Assembly: GCF_025421775.1 (NCBI RefSeq) | Contig: NZ_JAOEFX010000013.1 | Span: 1 to 64,000, forward strand | Source: Paenarthrobacter aurescens | GTDB taxonomy: Bacteria; Actinomycetota; Actinomycetes; Actinomycetales; Micrococcaceae | Length of the DNA stretch: 64,000 nucleotides | Direction of reading: 5' to 3' | Shown: in pieces, positions 1 through 8,518 of the stretch | Layout: the number at the start of each line of letters is the position of its first letter | How positions within the stretch are numbered: position 1 is the first letter of the stretch | Translations under genes and position numbers: made by a program | The notes under the pieces: model-generated | Databases searched by the model: none | The model's input: only the letters and a program-made list of their open reading frames with translations | What the model was told of the DNA's origin: nothing

Positions 1-181
1 CCCAACACCACCCAAAAACCCCGCAAACACTGAACAAACAAGCCCACCAACACCCCCCAACCCGCCAAACACACCAAAAACAACCCCAGTGAAGCCCATC
101 ACACCACCCCACCCAGCCACCCCACGCGCCGCCAACCACCAAAGGCACCAACCACCCGAACAACAGCACTCCACACGGGAC

Positions 182-246
182 GTGAGAGCGATGTCGAAAA
201 CAACGATTGGCTGAGAGCGCATCGCCCAAAACCAACGATTACCTGA
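182..246. repeat. Degenerate copies of the 32-bp intergenic repeat
   Basis: Two decayed units follow each other: one begins GTGAGAGCGATG and ends AACGATTGG, the next begins CTGAGAGCGC and ends CAACGATTACC. They match the layout of the perfect tandem array at 467-604 (a GAGAGCG start, an A-rich middle, a CGATTGG end) with several substitutions, so they look like older members of the same family. Function unknown. Confidence 0.55.
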
Positions 247-466
247 AGGAGCGTTGCTCCAAAGGGGCTGATAGGTGATCGAGCGTCGGAAGGAGGCAGC
301 GGTTATCCGGCAGCACGCGTCCAAGGTGGGCCCACAGCGACCGGGTTCCTTGGCCGGGCTTGCGAGGTTAGGGAATCGCTGGGGAGGAACGACCGAGCGC
401 GCAGAGGATGACCACCGCCGTCGGCCCACCAACAGCCTCTAAAGCAGCAACGCTCCCCCACCAAAG

Positions 467-604
467 TGAGAGAGCGTTGCCTGAAGACGACGATTGGGTG
501 AGAGAGCGTTGCCCGAAAACGACGATTGGGTGAGAGAGCGTTGCCTGAAGACGACGATTGGGTGAGAGAGCGTTGCCCGAAAACGACGATTGGGTGAGAG
601 AGCG
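467..604. repeat. 32-bp tandem repeat, four units in A-B-A-B order
   Basis: Four full 32-bp units (467-498, 499-530, 531-562, 563-594) and a partial fifth are seen directly. Each starts TGAGAGAGCGTTGCC and ends CGACGATTGGG. Units 1 and 3 carry TGAAGACG while 2 and 4 carry CGAAAACG, so the array looks like a duplicated 64-bp dimer. There are no spacers of the CRISPR kind. A related element lies at 56831-56870. The array sits just downstream of the minus-strand MFS gene. Confidence 0.9.
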
Positions 605-652
605 TCCCAGGGGAGGGAGCTAACCGGAGTCAGCTAACCAGGGTCAGCGCCC

Positions 653-2170
653 TCAGTGCCCTCCGTGCCCTCCGGCACCTTCGGTCTTGCGCATCATGGC
701 GCCGAGGACAACCGCGGCAACGGCTATGACGGTGGCGACCATGAAGGCTGCCTGCATGCCGGCCACGAGACCGGATGAAGCAGAAACCACTGCGTAGATG
801 GACACGAGCAGTGCGGTCCCTGCCGCACCTGCTACCTGCTGTGCCGTGCTGATGATCGCCGAACCATGCGAGTAGAGGTGCGGCGGCAGCGGGTTCAGGC
901 CAGTGGTAAAAGCCGGCGTGAACAGCAGGGCCAGGCCGAGGCTCAGCGTAACGTGCAGGGCGATGACCCAGCCGAGCGCACTGCCCTCATCCAGCCGGGA
1001 GAACTGCCACAGGGTCAGCACCATGAGTACCGAACCGGAGACCGTCAGTGGCAGGGGCCCAACTTTGTCGAAGATCCGGCCAATGACCGGACCCAGCAAG
1101 CCCATGGCCAAACCACCCGGCAGCAGCGCCAACCCGGTTTCCAGCGGCTGCAGGTGCAGGGTGTTCTGCAGGTACAGAGGCAGCAGGATCACGCCGCCGA
1201 ACAGGGCCATCATGGCGACGACCATCAGCAGCGTGGACACCGTGAACATGCGGAACTTGAAGGCGCGAAGGTCCAGCAAGGGCGAGTCGGACTTCTGGAG
1301 CTTGAGCTGACGGAAGACAAACACGGCCAGGCAGAAGACACCAACAACCAGGGCGATGACCGGAACAATGCCAGCGTCGGCACCACCGATCTGGCTCAGT
1401 CCGTACACCAAACCACCAAATGCAGGCACGGTCAGGAGCACGGAGGCCACATCCAGGGTGGTCTTCTCCCGCTCCCCCACGTTGGTGAGGTACTTGGCAC
1501 CAATGGCGAACGCGGCCAAGGCAACCGGCAGCACGAACACGAACATGAAGCGCCACGAGAAGTTGTCCAGGATGATGCCGGAAACGGTGGGTCCCATGGC
1601 GGGTGCAACCGAGATGGCGATGCTGACATTGCCCATGACGGCGCCGCGCTTGGACATCGGCACCAGCGTGAGGATGGTGGTCATCAGCAGCGGCAGCATG
1701 ATGGCGGTACCACCAGCTTGGACGATGCGTGCCAGCAGCAGCACCAGGAACCCCGGCGCCAATGCGGCCAGCAGCGTTCCGCCACTGAAAAGACCCATGG
1801 CCAGCATGAATGCCCCGCGCGTACTCATCCGCTGCAGGATGAATCCGGTGGTGGGGATGACGACGGCCATGGTCAACATGAAGCCGGTGGCCAGCCACTG
1901 AACCGTCGAAGCGCTCACCTGGAGGTCGATCATGAGCCGCTGGAGGGCGACGTTCATGATGGTCTCGTTGAGGATCACCACGAAGGTGGCCACCAGCAAC
2001 GTGACGATGACCGTCACGGATTCCCGTGACATCTTCCCGGACACTGGGGCGTTCGAGGCCGGCGCCTGTGACACCGGCACCACTGGGGGCGCCGCCTCTG
2101 CAGAGGTGACGGTACCGGAAGCGCCGGATTCAGGCTTGCCGTTGGCGTCGGACGTGACGTCGGTAGACAT
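653..2170 (-). CDS. DHA2-type MFS multidrug efflux transporter
   Basis: A proton-coupled drug exporter of the inner membrane. The protein has about 505 residues and around 14 hydrophobic segments, the usual size of the DHA2 (EmrB/QacA/LmrB) family. The motif LNETIMNVAL near residue 67 in the first membrane helix corresponds to the family signature LDxTIVNVAL. The first 50 residues are a polar Ala/Pro/Ser-rich cytosolic tail. I chose the ATG at 2170 (MSTDVTSD) because a GGGGAA-type ribosome site precedes it and the extra upstream residues look non-coding. It stands alone, 105 bp downstream of panC on the same strand. The substrate cannot be told from the sequence. Confidence 0.88.
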   Translation of the reverse strand: MSTDVTSDANGKPESGASGTVTSAEAAPPVVPVSQAPASNAPVSGKMSRESVTVIVTLLVATFVVILNETIMNVALQRLMIDLQVSASTVQWLATGFMLTMAVVIPTTGFILQRMSTRGAFMLAMGLFSGGTLLAALAPGFLVLLLARIVQAGGTAIMLPLLMTTILTLVPMSKRGAVMGNVSIAISVAPAMGPTVSGIILDNFSWRFMFVFVLPVALAAFAIGAKYLTNVGEREKTTLDVASVLLTVPAFGGLVYGLSQIGGADAGIVPVIALVVGVFCLAVFVFRQLKLQKSDSPLLDLRAFKFRMFTVSTLLMVVAMMALFGGVILLPLYLQNTLHLQPLETGLALLPGGLAMGLLGPVIGRIFDKVGPLPLTVSGSVLMVLTLWQFSRLDEGSALGWVIALHVTLSLGLALLFTPAFTTGLNPLPPHLYSHGSAIISTAQQVAGAAGTALLVSIYAVVSASSGLVAGMQAAFMVATVIAVAAVVLGAMMRKTEGAGGHGGH

Positions 2171-2275
2171 GAGGGTTCCCCAAGGGTTGGATTTGGTGTC
2201 CGGCGATCTGTGCCGGTGAAGACTAAAACAGTCTAAGCGCCCATCCAATTCCCGTCAGCAGGAAAATTCCAAACG

Positions 2276-3178
2276 TTAGGAAAACAACGGAGCGTTGTCG
2301 ATGAGCCTTACCGGCCCCACCTTGGCAGCGACGATCGCCAATCCTTCACCACGGAAGGGCGTCTCCTTGCAGTTCTCTGCCAACGGTTCCAGCGTGGTGG
2401 GATCGACGACGTCGAAATAGTCCAGTTCCACCAGCGGCTGGGATTCGACAAGCGCGACGGCGGAATCCAGGTCCAGGGGTTCGTGCGCGTTTGCGCGGGC
2501 CTCAATTAGGCGCAAAGCCCGCGACAGCACCAGTGCGGCTTCGCGCTCGTCATCGGAAAGGAACCGGTTGCGGCTTGAAAGGGCCAGCCCGTCCTCGCTG
2601 CGAACGATCGGCACAGGAACAATTTCCACGGGGAAGTTCAGGTCCGAAACCATGCGCTTCACCAAAGCCAACTGCTGCGCGTCCTTCTGGCCAAAGTAGG
2701 CCCGGTAGGCCGCCGTCGTGCCGTCCGCTGCTGCACCTCCGGGAAGTCCGTAGTGCAGCAGTTTGGCTACCACGGTGAGGGCACCGTCGAAGTGCCCGGG
2801 GCGCGATGCGCCTTCCCATTTATCGCCAAGCGGGCCGGAGGTCACCCGCACCAACGGCTGCCCACCCGGATATACCTCGTCCACGGAAGGGGCGAACACC
2901 AGGTCAACGCCTTCAGCATCCAGCAAGGCCATGTCGGCGTCGAGCGTGCGCGGATAGCGCTCCAGATCCACGGCATCGCCGAACTGCAGGGGGTTCACGA
3001 AGATGGTGGCCACCACGACGTCGTTCCCGGCCACGGCTGTCCGTGCCAAGGCGGCGTGGCCGGAATGCAGGGCACCCATGGTGGGCACCAGGCCCTGCGA
3101 ATTTCCCCCCTTGGCTGCAAGGAGCCGGGCACTTTCGGCGCGCAGTTCCGCCGCAGTGGTCACGAGTTTGATGGCCAT
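2276..3178 (-). CDS. panC: Pantoate--beta-alanine ligase
   Basis: Makes pantothenate from pantoate, beta-alanine and ATP in the cytosol, the last step of vitamin B5 synthesis. The 300-residue length is normal. The nucleotidyltransferase HxGH signature is seen as PTMGALHSGH at residues 32-41, followed by YFGQKDAQQ and the SSRN motif that contact ATP and pantoate. It starts with ATG five bases after the stop of the DUF2520 dehydrogenase gene, so the two are co-transcribed. No panB or panD is in the window. Confidence 0.96.
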   Translation of the reverse strand: MAIKLVTTAAELRAESARLLAAKGGNSQGLVPTMGALHSGHAALARTAVAGNDVVVATIFVNPLQFGDAVDLERYPRTLDADMALLDAEGVDLVFAPSVDEVYPGGQPLVRVTSGPLGDKWEGASRPGHFDGALTVVAKLLHYGLPGGAAADGTTAAYRAYFGQKDAQQLALVKRMVSDLNFPVEIVPVPIVRSEDGLALSSRNRFLSDDEREAALVLSRALRLIEARANAHEPLDLDSAVALVESQPLVELDYFDVVDPTTLEPLAENCKETPFRGEGLAIVAAKVGPVRLIDNAPLFS

Positions 3179-3183
3179 GCTGT

Positions 3184-4092
3184 TCAGTTTCCTTCCGGCG
3201 CTTCGGGTTCAGCGCCCAAAGCCTCGTCAATCTCGTTCAGTTGTTCGGGGCGCAGCAGTCCGCGGTTTCCGGCCCGGCGGGCAGTAGCCCGTGCCATGGC
3301 CTGGTAGGCCGCGAAGATATCGCCGCCCGCACCGCCGTCGTACTCCCTCAGCGCCTGGACGTGCGCAGACACGGTACCCGCATCCCCGCGCGCCACGGGT
3401 CCGGTGAGCGCCGACTCGCCGGAGGCGAGGGCATTCTCCAACGTCGCGCGTAACAGCGGACCAAGCATGGACTCCGGGGTTTCGACGCCGATCTCCCGCA
3501 GCATCTGCGATGCCTGCGCCACCAGTGTGACCATGTGGTTCGAGCTGTGCGCGAGGGATGCGTGGTAGAGCGTGCGGTCGGCCTCGGCAATGACCACCGG
3601 CTCGGCCCCCATCTCCACGACCAGGGCTTGCGCGATCGGCAGCATCGCAGCATCGGCTGTGACCCCGAACGTGCAGTCCATCAACCGGGTCAGGTCCAGG
3701 CTCATGCCCGTGAACGTCATGGCAGGGTGCAGCGCCAGCGGGATCGCACCAACCGCGCGGACAGGGTTCAGGATTCCGACTCCGAACCGGCCCGACGTAT
3801 GTGCCACCAATTGGCCGGGCTGCCAGGCGCCCAGCTTTGCCAACCCCGCAACCAGCTCGCCCAACGCGTCATCCGGGACAGCCAGCAACACAAGCTCCGA
3901 ACGCTCCACGATGTCCTGGATTTCCAGGATCGGGACACCCGGAAGCAGGTTCTCGGCCCGCTCGCGGCTGGCGTCGGACACAGCAGAAACCCCGACGACG
4001 GCGTGCTCGGCCGCGCGCAGGGAGGCACCCAGGATGGCACCCACCTTGCCGGCGCCGATGATTCCGACTCCGAGTCGTCCTGGCCTAGCCAT
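3184..4092 (-). CDS. Rossmann-fold/DUF2520 dehydrogenase, possible ketopantoate reductase
   Basis: A 302-residue oxidoreductase with an N-terminal dinucleotide-binding motif GIIGAGKVGAILG (about residues 9-21) and a C-terminal alpha-helical DUF2520 domain. Fold and length resemble F420- or NADP-dependent dehydrogenases such as ketopantoate reductase. The ATG at 4092 has a near-perfect AGGAGG site and overlaps the 3' end of the PH-domain gene by 8 bp. It lies directly upstream of panC. A ketopantoate-reducing role (PanG-like) is therefore an inference from position and fold; the substrate is not proven. Confidence 0.8.
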   Translation of the reverse strand: MARPGRLGVGIIGAGKVGAILGASLRAAEHAVVGVSAVSDASRERAENLLPGVPILEIQDIVERSELVLLAVPDDALGELVAGLAKLGAWQPGQLVAHTSGRFGVGILNPVRAVGAIPLALHPAMTFTGMSLDLTRLMDCTFGVTADAAMLPIAQALVVEMGAEPVVIAEADRTLYHASLAHSSNHMVTLVAQASQMLREIGVETPESMLGPLLRATLENALASGESALTGPVARGDAGTVSAHVQALREYDGGAGGDIFAAYQAMARATARRAGNRGLLRPEQLNEIDEALGAEPEAPEGN

Positions 4093-5686
4093 GGTGGCGG
4101 TCCTCCTGTTGGTGTGAAGTCTGGGGTTGTTCAGGCTGGGCCGGCTCAACAGACTGGGCCGGCTCTACAGGCTGGTCCGGCTCTACAGGCTGGGCCGCAG
4201 CTGCAACCTCGGGGGCCTGCGGCGCTACCTGCGCCAGCCATTGCTCGCTGGTTTGCCGTTTCCGAGCCTCCCGGGCCCGGGCTGCCTGCTGGTCGAAGAG
4301 CTCCACCGCCTGCTCTACGCTGGCTTGGAAAACCCGCGGCGAAACGGGTCCCGCCGTGGTGTGGAGGACAAGGTCAGCCACGCCGAAACGCCTGGCCACC
4401 GGGCCTTGGTGGAGTGCCATGGACTGCGTTCGCTGATGTGGAACCAGGACCAGCGTGTGCCACCAGCGACCCGAACGGATCAGCAAGGCAGTTTTGGTGG
4501 CGAAGAATCCGTTGCGCCGCCAGCCAAGCGGGGCCAGCAGGCGGGCACGGCGCGGGGTGGTGGTGAAGCCATCTGCCAGGGCAGATTCAGGCGCGGCCGG
4601 CGCCAACCCGTCCAGCCCCGCAGTAAATACCCGCTCCGGATCCTCAACTCCCGGATCGGGCAGCACCAATGACATCATGCGCAGGACATCGGACTTCATG
4701 CCCACGGGAAGCAACATGGTGCGGGCGGCACCCTCCGTGCTGGCAGAAACGCCATATCCCGCCACGTTGACGTGCATCCGGTACCAACCGAAGAGCCTCC
4801 ATATGGGAGGCTGCGTCACCATGAGTGCCTGGATGCGACCCGGCGGCAGGGTCTGGGCCTGGGTGTCCAGAAGACCGTACCGAAGGCGGATACCGTCCGG
4901 GGAGATGGCAGCAGTGAAGTTGTAGCCCTTGTTGAAGGAGCTCCAGTACGCGGCGCCAATACCCAGGAGGCCGGGGATGAGCGCCAGGAAGATGGCACTG
5001 TTTTCAAAGAGGACAGAGGTGGCAACAACAACAGCGGCGCCGATCAGGATGCCGACGGTTTGCTCGCTCAGCACCAACGACCCGATGAGCCGTGCCGGGG
5101 GCACGGACAGCACCACATGCTCCGGCGCCTCAGGAATTTCCTCTTCCTTGCCGGGCTCGCTGACAACGCCGGCGGCCCGCGCAAGGATGGTCGCGCGCAG
5201 TTGCTTCGCCTGAGCGAGCGGAAGGTAAGCGAGGCGCACCGCTGACTCGCCGGCGTCGGCCACTTCAAACTTAAGCTCAGCGAGACCAAAGATCCGCGCC
5301 AAAAGGGGCTGCACAATGTCGATGGCCTGGACACGGTCCAGGCGGGCCTGCCGCTGCTGCTTGAACAGGAATCCGGTGTTGACCCGGACATAGCCCTCGG
5401 CCACTTGGTAGCGCGTGAAGTACCAACTGAGGATGAAGCCGCTAACGGTCAGCAACAGCAGAATGCCGCCGCCGGCCAGCAGCCACGGCACCCGCCCGTT
5501 GAGGTTCGGATCCAGAAAATCCCTGCCCTGCAGCATGCGCTCGAATGCGTCACGGCCAACAAAGTATGCGACGGCGGCCAGCGCCACCCAGCCGCGAACG
5601 AACGGTGACGCGGGATGGACGCGCTTCCAGTCGCCGTCGACCGCAGTGCCCGGGAGGCTCTCAGTAGCGTTGCTTTCCAGGCTCAC
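4085..5686 (-). CDS. PH domain (bPH2, YdbT-like) membrane protein
   Basis: A 533-residue inner-membrane protein with paired hydrophobic helices near residues 35-90 and again mid-protein, each followed by a bacterial PH (bPH2) domain; the first contains RLDRVQAIDIVQP. The family resembles Bacillus YdbT, whose exact role is unsettled. The C-terminus is a Pro/Glu/Gln-rich tail with repeated VEPxQP motifs. I chose the GTG at 5686 because its GTGA overlaps the stop of the upstream PH gene by 4 bp; the longer frame would overlap that gene by 130 bp. Confidence 0.82.
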   Translation of the reverse strand: MSLESNATESLPGTAVDGDWKRVHPASPFVRGWVALAAVAYFVGRDAFERMLQGRDFLDPNLNGRVPWLLAGGGILLLLTVSGFILSWYFTRYQVAEGYVRVNTGFLFKQQRQARLDRVQAIDIVQPLLARIFGLAELKFEVADAGESAVRLAYLPLAQAKQLRATILARAAGVVSEPGKEEEIPEAPEHVVLSVPPARLIGSLVLSEQTVGILIGAAVVVATSVLFENSAIFLALIPGLLGIGAAYWSSFNKGYNFTAAISPDGIRLRYGLLDTQAQTLPPGRIQALMVTQPPIWRLFGWYRMHVNVAGYGVSASTEGAARTMLLPVGMKSDVLRMMSLVLPDPGVEDPERVFTAGLDGLAPAAPESALADGFTTTPRRARLLAPLGWRRNGFFATKTALLIRSGRWWHTLVLVPHQRTQSMALHQGPVARRFGVADLVLHTTAGPVSPRVFQASVEQAVELFDQQAARAREARKRQTSEQWLAQVAPQAPEVAAAAQPVEPDQPVEPAQSVEPAQPEQPQTSHQQEDRHHG

Positions 5687-6195
5687 AGCCCGGCCAGCCT
5701 GGCTTCTCCGCGGGCCGAAAGCTGCTCGCGCAAGCGTGCGCCTTCCGCAGCGGGAAGTCCTGGCAGGTGCGCGTTGGTTCCAGCCGAAGCCGTGTGAAGT
5801 TTCAAGGTGCACAGTCCCAAGCTGCGTTCAACCGGACCAACGGCTACGTCAACGTACTGCATCCGTCCGTATGGAACCACCATGGTCCGTTGAAAGAAGA
5901 TGCCACGGCGGATCAGGAGGTCGTCGTCACGCTCGGCATAGCCGATTGCGCGTACTTGGCGGGGTATCAACACAAGCCGCCACACCGCCAGCACCAGCAT
6001 CACCGCGGGAACTGTGATGGCGAGCCACAAGGGTGGCCACCGCCACCAACCGAGCAGCACGAAAACGAGGGGCAAACTGAGGACGGCCAGCATCAACACG
6101 TTGCCGAAGGCCCACTCCACCAAGCGAACCGTGACGTACTTCGGGGAAACCCGCAGCCACTGGACGCCGGGAGGATCAATCGCCTCGGTATGCAT
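5683..6195 (-). CDS. PH domain (YdbS-like) membrane protein
   Basis: A 170-residue protein with two adjacent membrane helices (about residues 25-65) and one bPH2 domain containing DDDLLIRRGIFFQRTM and MQYVDVAVGPVERSLG, typical of YdbS proteins. It pairs with the larger YdbT-like gene downstream through a GTGA overlap, which suggests they act together in the membrane. The ATG at 6195 has a GAAGGCGAG ribosome site and overlaps the end of the DUF3180 gene by 20 bp. Confidence 0.82.
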   Translation of the reverse strand: MHTEAIDPPGVQWLRVSPKYVTVRLVEWAFGNVLMLAVLSLPLVFVLLGWWRWPPLWLAITVPAVMLVLAVWRLVLIPRQVRAIGYAERDDDLLIRRGIFFQRTMVVPYGRMQYVDVAVGPVERSLGLCTLKLHTASAGTNAHLPGLPAAEGARLREQLSARGEARLAGL

Positions 6196-6697
6196 ACTCG
6201 CCTTCACCCTTTGTTTCGCCGCGACGCGGTTCCGGTCCGGCGGTACCACCTTCAAGATCCTCCGGCGGAATCCGGCAGAACCGTTCCACCACGAGTCCGA
6301 CCACAACCATCACCACGCCACCGCCGCCCATCAGCAGGGCATTCCACAGAATGCCCTCGCCACCGCGCAAGCCGCCGATACGGAGAAGATCCACCGCGAT
6401 CCCCGCATGCCAGCCAAGGAGCAAAGTTCCGGCGTAAGCGCAGGCCTGGGCCAGAATCAACGTCCTTGCGGCCAGGATCGGGTTCAGCAGGTTCTTCTTC
6501 TTGCCGTTCCGCCAACGCAGGACGCGGATGCCCATGACGAGCGTGAGCCCGACGATAACGCCCATGGTCACAAGCGCCGAGACTGGCAGCACCGGGGTGG
6601 GCATGCTGAAACGGTTGGTAGTGACCGTGGCCAGCCACCCAATGACGGCAGCGATAGCCGCGATGAGCACCAGAACAACCGGGCGCATTGCTTTCAT
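6176..6697 (-). CDS. DUF3180 integral membrane protein
   Basis: A 173-residue protein with four predicted membrane helices (about residues 5-22, 38-57, 75-98, 118-140) and a charged Glu/Gly/Arg-rich C-terminal tail. DUF3180 proteins are actinobacterial, of unknown function, and typically lie between folK and PH-domain genes as here. The ATG lies two bases from the folK stop, so it is part of the folate operon transcript. Confidence 0.82.
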   Translation of the reverse strand: MKAMRPVVLVLIAAIAAVIGWLATVTTNRFSMPTPVLPVSALVTMGVIVGLTLVMGIRVLRWRNGKKKNLLNPILAARTLILAQACAYAGTLLLGWHAGIAVDLLRIGGLRGGEGILWNALLMGGGGVVMVVVGLVVERFCRIPPEDLEGGTAGPEPRRGETKGEGEYAYRGD

Positions 6698-6699
6698 GG

Positions 6700-7239
6700 C
6701 TACTCCACTGCTCCCGTTGCAGGCACACCGGCAACGTCACCGTAACCATCGAAACGCCGGATATCCGGCATGTCGATGGCGACGGCGGCCAGCTCAGCTA
6801 CGCCCTGCCCGTTCAGTTCTGCGTGCGGCTCCAACAGCGACCACGGGTAGAGCACGAAGGCGCGCTCTACTGCCCGGGGGTGCGGGATGGTGAGGATGGG
6901 GTCGTCGCTCACGAGGTCGCCGAACACGATAATGTCCACGTCCAGCGTCCTTGGACCCCAGCGCACCTCCCGGGTGCGGTGGTGCTTCTGTTCGACGTCG
7001 TGGCAGTGCTTCAGGAGCTCCAACGGAGTCAATGTTGTTTCCACAGCCATGACCATGTTCAGGAAATCGGGTTGGCCCTCCGGACCGCCGACGGCCTTGG
7101 TCTGCACCACCGGCGACACACCCAAGAGACGCACCTCCGGCGGGTCCACCAGATCCGCGACGGCAGTGGACAGGGTGTCGTTCCGCTCCCCCAGGTTGCT
7201 GCCAAGAGCCAGGATGGCCTTGGTATAGCCGGACGTCAT
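6700..7239 (-). CDS. folK: 2-amino-4-hydroxy-6-hydroxymethyldihydropteridine diphosphokinase
   Basis: Transfers pyrophosphate from ATP to 6-hydroxymethyl-dihydropterin in folate synthesis. The 179-residue protein shows the HPPK landmarks in order: ALGSNLGERNDTL near the N-terminus, FLNMVMAVET, then WGPRTLDVDIIVFGD with the metal-binding DVD, and IPHPRAVERAFVL. Its ATG overlaps the folB stop by 4 bp (ATGA), so translation is coupled. Confidence 0.96.
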   Translation of the reverse strand: MTSGYTKAILALGSNLGERNDTLSTAVADLVDPPEVRLLGVSPVVQTKAVGGPEGQPDFLNMVMAVETTLTPLELLKHCHDVEQKHHRTREVRWGPRTLDVDIIVFGDLVSDDPILTIPHPRAVERAFVLYPWSLLEPHAELNGQGVAELAAVAIDMPDIRRFDGYGDVAGVPATGAVE

Positions 7240-7595
7240 GATCGCTCCCGGTGGACGCTGACCGTGACGTCGCCAAAGGGCACCTCGATGGGTGCTTTGG
7301 GCTTGTGGACGGTGACGTCGACGGCGGCCACGCTGTAGTTCTCGAGGATGCCCTCGGCGATCCTTACAGCCAGGCCCTCGATGAGGTTCAAGGGCTCGCC
7401 CTCGATGTGTTTGGTAATCAGCTCCGCGACTTCGCCGTAGTGCGCCGTGTACTGGAGGTCGTCCGTCCTGGCCGCCTTGGTGAAGTCCGTGTAAAGCACG
7501 GCGTCCACCACGAATGGCTGGCCGTCACGGCGCTCAAAATCGAACACTCCGTGATAACCGACGGCGGTGACGCCGGTCAGCGTGATCCTGTCCAC
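7236..7595 (-). CDS. folB: Dihydroneopterin aldolase
   Basis: Converts dihydroneopterin to hydroxymethyl-dihydropterin plus glycolaldehyde. The 119-residue product has the family start VDRITLTGVTAVGYHGVFDFERR and the conserved Lys-containing VTVHKPKAPI near the C-terminus. I chose the GTG at 7595 because FolB proteins usually begin MDRI-L-G; a TTG at 7607, directly after the folP stop, would add four residues and is possible. It sits between folP and folK in one minus-strand operon. Confidence 0.93.
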   Translation of the reverse strand: MDRITLTGVTAVGYHGVFDFERRDGQPFVVDAVLYTDFTKAARTDDLQYTAHYGEVAELITKHIEGEPLNLIEGLAVRIAEGILENYSVAAVDVTVHKPKAPIEVPFGDVTVSVHRERS

Positions 7596-7607
7596 AGCGG
7601 TATCCAA

Positions 7608-8513
7608 TCAGCGGGTAATGCGCGCGGCGACCTTGACGGCGTCAAGGCTGGGTCCGACGTCGTGGACGCGGACAGCCCAAGCGCCCTTCGTGGCACTCAA
7701 AGCAGTGATGGCAGCCGTGGCAGCGTCACGTTCCAAGGGTGCAGCCGATTTGCCGGCCACGGTGAGCAGCGAACCGAGGAACCGCTTGCGGGAAGCAGCC
7801 ACCATCACCTTATGGCCAAGGCCAAAGAGCTGGTCGAGGTTCTTGAGGATCTCCCAGTTCTGGTCCTCGTTCTTGGAGAACCCCACGCCGGGATCGATGA
7901 TGATCTGCTCTGGAGCCACGCCCGCTGCGTAGAGCTTGTCGCGGACTCCGCTGAGTTCAGCCACGACGTCCTCGGTGACGTTGTTGTAGTCCGTGAGGCT
8001 GTCCATGGTCAGGGCGTCCCCACGGCGGTGCGTGAGGATGTACGGGACCTTGGTGCGGGCTACGAGCTCGGGCATGTCCGGCTCGATGGTCAGGCCGGAC
8101 ACATCGTTGATAATGGCCGCTCCGGCCTCCACTGCTGCGGCCGCGGTGGACGTGTGCATCGTGTCGATGCTGACCAGCGCACCTGCCTTTACCAAGGCCT
8201 CGATCACAGGGATGACGCGGCGCTGCTCTTCCTCCGGGGACACCGGTTCAGCGCCCGAGCGGGTGGATTCCCCGCCGACGTCGATGATGTCCGCGCCGGC
8301 GTAGAACATCCGCAGGCCAAGTGCGATGGCGGTGTCCGGCGTCCGGTGGGTGCCGCCGTCGCTGAAGGAATCCGGGGTGACATTGAGGATTCCCATGACG
8401 AGCGTGCGGCCCGTTGGCAGGTCCTCGAACCTGGCCGCGGGTCGCGGTTTACGGAGAACCGGCAACGGGCTTGTGGCCGGGCCGGTTCCGGGTGCTGCAG
8501 CGAGGGAGTCCAT
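7608..8513 (-). CDS. folP: Dihydropteroate synthase
   Basis: Condenses the pterin pyrophosphate with p-aminobenzoate; it is the sulfonamide target. The 301-residue protein has the signature MGILNVTPDSFSDGG near residue 42, the second signature DIIDVGGESTRSGA, and IIDPGVGFSK. A short Pro/Ala-rich N-terminal extension precedes the barrel. ATG start; the gene follows folE by only five bases. Confidence 0.96.
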   Translation of the reverse strand: MDSLAAAPGTGPATSPLPVLRKPRPAARFEDLPTGRTLVMGILNVTPDSFSDGGTHRTPDTAIALGLRMFYAGADIIDVGGESTRSGAEPVSPEEEQRRVIPVIEALVKAGALVSIDTMHTSTAAAAVEAGAAIINDVSGLTIEPDMPELVARTKVPYILTHRRGDALTMDSLTDYNNVTEDVVAELSGVRDKLYAAGVAPEQIIIDPGVGFSKNEDQNWEILKNLDQLFGLGHKVMVAASRKRFLGSLLTVAGKSAAPLERDAATAAITALSATKGAWAVRVHDVGPSLDAVKVAARITR

Positions 8514-8518
8514 AGTGC

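Larger units (their letters stand above)
1..652. other. Gene-free region with C/A-rich sequence and repeats
   Basis: No convincing coding frame is present. Roughly the first 175 bases are almost devoid of G on the plus strand and consist of short C/A runs, a strong strand asymmetry unlike the rest of the window. The middle part (about 250-450) is ordinary high-GC sequence in which I recognise nothing. Two repeat blocks at 182-246 and 467-604 are listed separately. The region ends at the 3' end of the minus-strand MFS gene. Confidence 0.6.

Noticed and set aside
467..604. CRISPR-like array
   Set aside because: The units abut directly with no unique spacers and the whole 32 bp repeats, so it is a plain tandem repeat.
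866..2029. Long plus-strand open frame of 387 codons
   Set aside because: It lies opposite the MFS gene and its product is a His/Gln/Arg-rich shadow typical of high-GC antisense frames.
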